Notes under the pieces: model-generated
What the model saw: only the letters and a program-made list of their open reading frames with translations
The model's database searches: none
Told to the model about the DNA's origin: nothing
Made by a program: the position numbers and the translations under genes
Origin: Bryobacterales bacterium
Lineage (GTDB): Bacteria; Acidobacteriota; Terriglobia; Bryobacterales; UBA6623
Direction: 5' to 3'
Assembly: GCA_028819575.1 (NCBI GenBank)
Contig: JAPPLB010000067.1
Span: 1-59,525 of the forward strand
DNA: 59,525 nucleotides
Shown here: positions 53,999 to 59,525 of the stretch, one piece after another
How the letters are laid out: each line of letters starts with the position of its first letter
Numbering within the stretch: position 1 is the first letter of the stretch

Positions 53999-54964
53999 TC
54001 AGCCATCCTCCTCGGTCAAGAACATCAGCAATAGAGCCTTCTGGGCATGCAACCGGTTCTCGGCTTGATCAAAAACGACCGAAAAGGGCGACTCGATTAC
54101 GGAGTCGGTCACCTCTTCTCCGCGAGACGCCGGGAGGCAATGCATAAAAACCGCGTTGGAAGCCGCCTGCGACATCAGTTCGTCATCGACTTGAAAATCG
54201 GCAAAGGCGGCGCGGCGTTGGTGCGTCTCGGCTTCCCAACCCATGCTGGTCCAGAGGTCGGTGTAGACCGCCGAGACCCCCGACACGGCTTCGCGCGGAT
54301 CGAACGAAAGCTCGATTGTGGCAGAGGACGTCCGCGCCAACTCGCAAGCCCTCGCGACGACGTCAGGATCGGGTCCATACTCGGGTGGAGTCGCCACGGT
54401 GAGTGACACCCCCAGTCGAGCGGCGCACAACAGAAGAGAATGGCAGACATTGTTGCCATCACCGACGAAGGCCATCTTGAGGCCTTCGAGTTGGCCAAAG
54501 TGTTGCGTCAAGGTCTGAAAGTCCGCGATCGCCTGGCAGGGATGATATTTGCCACTCAGCGCATTGATGACGGGGACCGAAGACCATTGTGACAACTGTT
54601 CGAGGGTCTCTTGCTTGAACGTGCGGGCCACGATCGCATCCACCCAGCGGTCCAGATTCCGCGCGATGTCCTTGACCGGCTCGCGCTCGCCGATGCGGCC
54701 GTCGCGGTGATCCTGGAACACGGTGAAACCCCCCAGTTGCTGGATGGCGAGCTCGAAGGTCAGCCGGGTGCGCAGCGACGGTTTTTCAAACAGTAGTGCG
54801 ATCGATCGCCCGGTCAAGCTTGCTGCGTAGTCGCGCGGCGCATTCTTGACTCTGGAAGCCAGCCCGATCAGCGCTTGCAACTCTCCCGAGGTCAGGTCCG
54901 TGTCCGAGAGCAGGTGCGGGGCCTGTATTGATTGAACGGGGCTCTTGCTCACAGCGGAGGTCAT
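53999..54964 (-). CDS. argF: Ornithine carbamoyltransferase ArgF
   Basis: A 321-residue protein that makes citrulline from ornithine and carbamoyl phosphate. The carbamoyl-phosphate loop is KPSLRTRLTFELA (the S-x-R-T-R motif), the substrate loop FMHCLPASRGEEV carries HCLP, and DLWTSMGWEAE is the ornithine-binding segment. It is the first gene of the argF-G-H-R series. A candidate ARG box lies 40-55 bases upstream. Confidence 0.95.
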   Translation of the reverse strand: MTSAVSKSPVQSIQAPHLLSDTDLTSGELQALIGLASRVKNAPRDYAASLTGRSIALLFEKPSLRTRLTFELAIQQLGGFTVFQDHRDGRIGEREPVKDIARNLDRWVDAIVARTFKQETLEQLSQWSSVPVINALSGKYHPCQAIADFQTLTQHFGQLEGLKMAFVGDGNNVCHSLLLCAARLGVSLTVATPPEYGPDPDVVARACELARTSSATIELSFDPREAVSGVSAVYTDLWTSMGWEAETHQRRAAFADFQVDDELMSQAASNAVFMHCLPASRGEEVTDSVIESPFSVVFDQAENRLHAQKALLLMFLTEEDG

Positions 54965-55005
54965 GGGACCAGCCAGCGGCCAGAGTTAATAAATTGCCGC
55001 TATAA

Positions 55006-55019
55006 TGAATAATTACACA
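55006..55019 (-). promoter_or_regulatory. Candidate ARG box upstream of argF
   Basis: Read on the minus strand the site is TGTGTAATTATTCA, 12 of 14 matches to the E. coli ARG box core TGAATWWWWATTCA. It lies 42-55 bases ahead of the argF ATG in an AT-rich island with a TTGAAT element just upstream. With argR as the last gene of this operon, autogenous feedback is plausible. Confidence 0.5.
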
Positions 55020-55097
55020 TTCAAGCCCGCATTGCAAGCGCCTCTTGGTCGAGCGTGACCAATGCGGGACGACGCGCCGTCGAGGACCGTCAGCTCT

Positions 55098-56399
55098 TCA
55101 TGCCTCAGTGATCTGGTCAAGCAGATCGTAGAACTCGGGAAAGGAAACGGATGCGGCATCGGCGTTTCTCAGTTCGGACTCGCCGTTCGCCTTCAGAGAA
55201 GCGACCGCAAAGGCCATAGCAATTCGATGGTCGCCGAATGAATCAAGCCGAGATGCGCGGAAGGATTGCCTGCCGGGGATGCGCAGGCCATCGGGATCGA
55301 CCTCTGCAGTCACACCCATGCGCGCAAGGTTGTCGGCTACGGTGGTAATGCGGTCCGTCTCTTTCAGCCGCAGTTCGCCGGCGTCGCGGATGATCAAGCC
55401 GTCGGCACTTGCTGCTCCGAGCACAGCGAGCATCGGGATTTCATCGATCACTGCGGCGGTCATGTCTCCTTCGATGACTCCGCCTTGCAACGGCGCCTGT
55501 CGGGCTGACTCAGGTCCGCAAACAAGGATTTCCCCAATCGGCTCGCCATACTTGCAGCGACGATCGAGAATTCTGATGTCGGCGCCCATCCCGCGGAGCA
55601 CGTCGAGCAGGGAGGTCCGCGTCGGGTTGAGCCCGAGACCATCGATCTTCAACTCGGAGCCGGGGAGCAGCAAGGCAGCGCCAATAAAGAATGCGGAGGA
55701 GGAGATGTCGCCAGGCACCGTCAGTTCCCGAGCGGTCAACCTGGGTTGGCCGAGGAGGCGGATTTCGTTGCCTTCGACCTCGACATCGGCTCCGAACTCA
55801 CCGAGGGCGATTTCGGAATGATCTCGCACAGGCAGGGGCTCGCGCACACTGGTCCATCCGGGTGCGGACAGGGCGGCGAAGAGAACGGCGGTCTTGACCT
55901 GGGCACTGGCGACAGGGAGTTCGTAGTCGATGGCGTTGAGCCCGCCTCCGAGGATGCGGAGGGGAGGGAAGTTGCCCTCGCGGGCATCGATGCGGGCGCC
56001 CATCTGCTCGAGCGGAGTGATGATGCGCTTCATGGGCCTCCGGGAGAGTGATTCATCACCGGTTATTTCCGAGATGAACGGTTGCCCCGCGAGGATCCCG
56101 GAGAGCATTCGAATCGTCGAGCCGGAGTTGCCGGCATCGAGCATCCCGGCCGGGGCCTTGAGCCCGGAGAGGCCGCCTCCTTCGACGATCACCTCGTTCC
56201 CGTCGCGGTCGATCGGGACGCTCAGACTGCGGAGGCATTCGAGCGTTGCGGCGCAATCGGCGCCGGTGGAATAGTTTCGGATGACGCTGCGGCCCTCGGC
56301 GACAGCGGCCAGTAAGGCGTAGCGATGGGAGATCGACTTGTCACCGGGGAGCCAGATGCGACCCTTCACGGAGCGGGCTGGCTGCAGTTTGCGCGTCAT
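55098..56399 (-). CDS. aroA: 5-enolpyruvylshikimate-3-phosphate synthase AroA
   Basis: A 433-residue protein, the sixth step of the shikimate pathway. The shikimate/phosphate loop is WLPGDKSISHRYALLA, the PEP-site blocks are LDAGNSGSTIRMLSGIL and LSRRPMKRIITPLEQMGARI, and KETDRITTVADNLARMG lies near the C-terminus. The residue after GNSGS is Thr, and the class is not certain by eye. It starts 10 bases after the NUDIX gene on the same strand and ends 133 bases ahead of argF. Confidence 0.95.
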   Translation of the reverse strand: MTRKLQPARSVKGRIWLPGDKSISHRYALLAAVAEGRSVIRNYSTGADCAATLECLRSLSVPIDRDGNEVIVEGGGLSGLKAPAGMLDAGNSGSTIRMLSGILAGQPFISEITGDESLSRRPMKRIITPLEQMGARIDAREGNFPPLRILGGGLNAIDYELPVASAQVKTAVLFAALSAPGWTSVREPLPVRDHSEIALGEFGADVEVEGNEIRLLGQPRLTARELTVPGDISSSAFFIGAALLLPGSELKIDGLGLNPTRTSLLDVLRGMGADIRILDRRCKYGEPIGEILVCGPESARQAPLQGGVIEGDMTAAVIDEIPMLAVLGAASADGLIIRDAGELRLKETDRITTVADNLARMGVTAEVDPDGLRIPGRQSFRASRLDSFGDHRIAMAFAVASLKANGESELRNADAASVSFPEFYDLLDQITEA

Positions 56400-56409
56400 C
56401 GGGAAACGG

Positions 56410-56811
56410 CTATTGTGGGACCTTCACCGCCCGCGATGCGAGACGGCGAACGAAGTCTATGTCGCCGTCGAGGAAGTCAAACGCCGGCAGGTCACTGCGT
56501 TGCGCCCAGCGAACCTCGGCGAACTGCTCATAGCACGGTTCGCCGTCGAATGAAGTCACCGCGAAAAAGATCAGCTCAATCGGCTTTCGTCCCGGGTATT
56601 CATAGTGGTAGCGCTCGATTTCCGAATCGATCCGCGCTTCGATCGACAGCTCTTCGCGCAACTCCCGCAGCAGCGCCTCGGCGGGCAGCTCACCGTCTTC
56701 CAACTTACCTCCCGGGAACTCCCACTTGCCGTCGTAATCCTGATCGGCGCGGCGGCGGCAGATAAGAACGCGGCCATCACGCTCGATGACAGCGGCAGCG
56801 ACGGTAATCAT
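56410..56811 (-). CDS. MutT-like NUDIX hydrolase
   Basis: A 133-residue protein. ITVAAAVIERDGRVLICRRR is the usual MutT N-terminus, and the NUDIX box is complete: GGKLEDGE, then seven residues, then RELREELSI. It probably removes oxidised nucleotides such as 8-oxo-dGTP; the substrate cannot be told from sequence. It is upstream of aroA in the same direction. Confidence 0.88.
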   Translation of the reverse strand: MITVAAAVIERDGRVLICRRRADQDYDGKWEFPGGKLEDGELPAEALLRELREELSIEARIDSEIERYHYEYPGRKPIELIFFAVTSFDGEPCYEQFAEVRWAQRSDLPAFDFLDGDIDFVRRLASRAVKVPQ

Positions 56812-57132
56812 GTCAGGAGTGCGCGGACGAGCAGAGTCGGGAGCAGCGCGGGTGACCCGCCTCTCGCGGCGTGAACCCCAGGCGAGAAAGTCGTTCTTGA
56901 GTCCGGCGACCGGTCAGGGTTCGCCAGAGAACGCAGACTCCAGGCTCGAGTACCGCCGGCCTGAAAGCACCGTCCTACCGTAGCCCCGAGGGGCCGGGTG
57001 CGAACGAGTTGCCTCCGGCTACGGATTGTAAAACAGAGTTCCCCCCGGGTTTCGAGCGGGGCTTGCATCCATTCCCCAGCCTGTCTTCCCAGGGTTCACA
57101 CCGCGAAAGGCGGCCGCCCTGCACACTCAGTA
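56812..57132. other. Intergenic region argS-NUDIX, no gene recognised
   Basis: About 320 bases. GC-rich with short pairing segments (GTAGCCCCGAGGGGCCGG near 56980 and a GTTCTTGAGTCCGGCGACCG word), but no recognised RNA family. It presumably carries the NUDIX-aroA promoter. Confidence 0.4.
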
Positions 57133-59211
57133 TTACATCACTTTGGGCGAGGGAATACCCATCGTGTCAAGCACGCGGGTGAGTTCGCCGAGGAAGAACC
57201 GAGCCATCCACAGCAGGAAGGTTTTCCTGAATTCATCGGGCTCATTGAGAATATGGTGCTGGTGATAGAAGTTGTTGAACATCTGTGCAAGCCGGAAAGC
57301 GTAGCGGGCGAGTTGGGCGGGCTCTTCTGCAGTCACAGAGCGGTCGATGGCCCACTCTCCGCGCGAGGCCTCGAGCAGAAGTTGCCAGCAGTCCTCTTGA
57401 GCGAGTTGCTCTTCAAAAGCCATCCGATCGAGTTGCTTGTCGAAATCGGGGAGCGACTCGCCGCGTTCTGCGAGTGTTCGCAAAATGTTGCGGGCACGAA
57501 CCGACGCGTATTGAACATACGGCCCTGTTTCACCATCGAAGCTGAGGGCTTCTTGCAGGTCGAAAGCGATTACCGTCGTCCGCGAGAAGCGCAGCATGAA
57601 GTAGCGCAGGGCGCCGACAGCGATTTCCGAGGCAATCCTGTGTTGCTCTTCTTCCGGCGTGTCGGCGTGTCGGCTGCGGACTTCTTCGAGCGCCTTGTCG
57701 ATCAGCATGTCGATCAGGTCGTCGGCCTTCACGCCGAGTCCCTTGCGGCCCGACACCTCGACGAACGAGCGTCTCTTGTCTTCGTCGGTCAGTTCAATGC
57801 CAAGCTCGGCGCAGCAGCGCGGCGTCAGCGCCACCATCTCGTAGGAGAAGTGGACCGAGTCACGCGCCTGCTGCTCGAAGCCGAGTGATCGCAGCCCGGC
57901 TCGAACGACATCCTGAAGGTAAGACTGCCGGACGTCGATGACGTTGTAGATTTTCTCGCCGTGTCCGAAGCGCGGCGCACTCGCGTCGCCTTCACCGGCA
58001 GAGGAGGCCCATAGCTCGCGGCCGTCCGTGTAGGTGCGGAAGGACACGTAGCGGAAATCCTTGTCGATCAGGCCGAACTTCCAAAGCTGGTAGGCAATGT
58101 CTTTCCCGACGTAAGTGACAGTACCGTTCGAGCGGACAATAACCTTATCCTGATCCTGGTCCTCCGTGATTTCCGATTGGTTCTCAGCGGAACCCTTCCT
58201 GCCGAGTTTCCGGGTCGTCTTCAGTGACTCTTGGAAGAGTCGAGCGGGCATGATCCAGCAACCCTTGTTCTTGCCCTCGGCTTCGAGGACGATCGCGCCC
58301 TGCTCTTTGAGAAGTTCAAAGGCTGCATCCCAGAAGCGTAGATGCAGAATCTCACTCTCGCGCGGCAGTAGATCGTACTCGACGCCAATGCGCCCCATTG
58401 TGTCAAGGTGCTTGTTGACGATGGCGTTTGAGACGATACGGCCCGTCTCGGCGAGTTCACCTTCATCGGATTCAATGGCGTGAAGAGTTGCGGCGCGCCA
58501 CTCCAGAGATTCGGGTTCGGCTTTATAGTGCTGCGAGGTGCGGGCGTAGAGGTCCCAGCAGCGAAAATCGAAGCGAAGATCGGGGTCGTCGACAAGGGCC
58601 TGCACTTGCCCGGGTGTTTTCTTTTCCAGGAAGTGGAATCCCACGACGACATCGGCGACCTGCACGCCGGTGTTATCGATATAGTTCTGGACTTCGACGG
58701 TGTGACCGAGCCGGCGCAGCATGCGAACGAGCGTGTCGCCCATGACGGCGTTGCGCAGGTGTCCGATGTGCGCCGCTTTGTTGGGATTAATGTTCGTGTG
58801 CTCGACGATGATTTTTCGGGTGCTTGACTCCGGAGCAGCGGCGGTTCTGCAAAGAAGACTCTCTCCATAGGCGCCGCGGTCGAATCGGACATTGATGTAA
58901 CCCCCAGCGGCGACTTCGAACGAGGCGACGCCCTCGATGGGCGGAAGTTCGGTGACCATCTCCTCGGCGATCCGGCGGGGGGCTCGCTTCAGCGTCTTCG
59001 CCAACGAAAAGCACACCGGCAGCGCGAGTTCGCCGAAGTTGGATTGCCGCGGCTGCTCGATGACGACGGAGACGTTCGCGTCATATCGTTGCCGAATGTG
59101 CGCTGCGACCGCGTCGCGTACACGATGGGCGAGAACGAGGAACACGGGAAGCTGACTGGGCTGGGGCAGCGCGGCGATGTTCGGCGAGCCCTTCGAGGGA
59201 GTAAAATTCAT
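57133..59211 (-). CDS. argS: Arginyl-tRNA synthetase ArgS
   Basis: A 692-residue class I synthetase that charges tRNA-Arg. The N-terminal arginyl tRNA-binding domain is NFGELALPVCFSLAKTLKRA and GGYINVRF. The HIGH motif is in NINPNKAAHIGHLRNAVMGD. A DALR anticodon domain with VQYASVRARNILRTLAERG and QLARYAFRLAQMFNNFYHQH ends the protein. It is somewhat longer than the usual 550-600 residues because of inserts between the catalytic parts. It clusters with arginine synthesis genes. Confidence 0.93.
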   Translation of the reverse strand: MNFTPSKGSPNIAALPQPSQLPVFLVLAHRVRDAVAAHIRQRYDANVSVVIEQPRQSNFGELALPVCFSLAKTLKRAPRRIAEEMVTELPPIEGVASFEVAAGGYINVRFDRGAYGESLLCRTAAAPESSTRKIIVEHTNINPNKAAHIGHLRNAVMGDTLVRMLRRLGHTVEVQNYIDNTGVQVADVVVGFHFLEKKTPGQVQALVDDPDLRFDFRCWDLYARTSQHYKAEPESLEWRAATLHAIESDEGELAETGRIVSNAIVNKHLDTMGRIGVEYDLLPRESEILHLRFWDAAFELLKEQGAIVLEAEGKNKGCWIMPARLFQESLKTTRKLGRKGSAENQSEITEDQDQDKVIVRSNGTVTYVGKDIAYQLWKFGLIDKDFRYVSFRTYTDGRELWASSAGEGDASAPRFGHGEKIYNVIDVRQSYLQDVVRAGLRSLGFEQQARDSVHFSYEMVALTPRCCAELGIELTDEDKRRSFVEVSGRKGLGVKADDLIDMLIDKALEEVRSRHADTPEEEQHRIASEIAVGALRYFMLRFSRTTVIAFDLQEALSFDGETGPYVQYASVRARNILRTLAERGESLPDFDKQLDRMAFEEQLAQEDCWQLLLEASRGEWAIDRSVTAEEPAQLARYAFRLAQMFNNFYHQHHILNEPDEFRKTFLLWMARFFLGELTRVLDTMGIPSPKVM

Positions 59212-59472
59212 TGTGCCACACGGGATCAGTACCGACGCGTGTTCCGAACCGGGAGTGCGATGCGCTCTAATGACTTACCATTTCTCCATGCAGGACGACC
59301 TTTCGTTGCCGGAGTATTGGGAAGTCGGCGATGAAACGGCTCAAGACGAATGCCTGGAAACTCGAGACGCGCGGCTCGGATTGACGTGCCGATAGGCCAA
59401 GCAAGGGGAATTGCCTTCCAGCGATGGCCGCGACTCCGTGATCCATTGCATTACTATGGCCATGGACCTTAG
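59212..59472. other. Region upstream of argS, no gene recognised
   Basis: About 260 bases up to the second MITE copy. Both strands carry short open frames with no recognised family. The argS promoter should lie here. Confidence 0.4.
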
Positions 59473-59525
59473 CCTGCATGTCTCACCACCCGACGGTCGA
59501 AGCACGCGATACGACCGCCAGGACT
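59473..59525. repeat. MITE-like element, second copy, cut by window end
   Basis: CCTGCATGTCTCACCACCCG onward matches 50607-50659, with a few differences (one T-to-G change in the inverted repeat). Only the first 53 bases are inside the window. Confidence 0.75.

Noticed and set aside
1-59525. CRISPR array
   Set aside because: No regularly spaced short direct repeats and no cas genes were seen.

Overview
The right part of the window (about 44.3-59.5 kb) is ordinary bacterial chromosome. It carries a DUF1592-type/DUF1552 secreted pair, a bactofilin, a methyltransferase, a TPR lipo/secreted protein, and an arginine cluster (argF-argG-argH-argR with 4-bp stop/start overlaps) together with aroA, a NUDIX hydrolase and argS. 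The DUF1592/DUF1552 pair, and a thioredoxin fused to a TIGR03435-type domain at 36.7-37.8 kb, point to Acidobacteriota (Bryobacterales/Solibacter-like). Planctomycetes are less likely. This is inferred from gene content only.

The left 44 kb is a genomic island inserted at the 3' end of tRNA-Lys(CTT). The intact tRNA lies at 1-73 (its first three bases are outside the window). A degenerate copy of its 3' half, plus about 60 bp of flanking DNA, recurs at 44006-44110, next to a tyrosine integrase (42671-43843) and an AlpA/excisionase-like gene. The island also has a MOBQ relaxase fused to an ArdC antirestriction domain (27625-29697), a divergent MobC/TraD-like accessory gene, and between them an oriT core that looks like that of RSF1010/R1162. 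It therefore reads as an integrative mobilizable element, not a simple decayed prophage.

The cargo is mostly anti-phage defence. It includes a class 1 DISARM locus (drmD-drmMI-drmA-drmB-drmC, 22690 to 9410, minus strand), an AAA-ATPase/TOPRIM OLD-like protein, a TIR-domain protein with an unknown N-terminal domain, a Phd/VapC toxin-antitoxin pair, an HNH-nuclease protein, a putative D-QxK nuclease, a PDDEXK_4-type nuclease and a DUF6615-type protein. Cargo modules are separated by fragments of tyrosine recombinases, dead transposases and short repeats, which shows repeated rounds of insertion. drmA has an in-frame amber codon at codon 35 of the reading frame that is translationally coupled to drmMI, so DISARM function should not be assumed.

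The most unusual single feature is a complete tRNA at 3099-3187 (minus). It has the body of tRNA-Leu (long variable arm, A73, encoded CCA) but a CCA (tryptophan) anticodon. If it is charged by LeuRS, as its identity elements suggest, it would put leucine at UGG codons.
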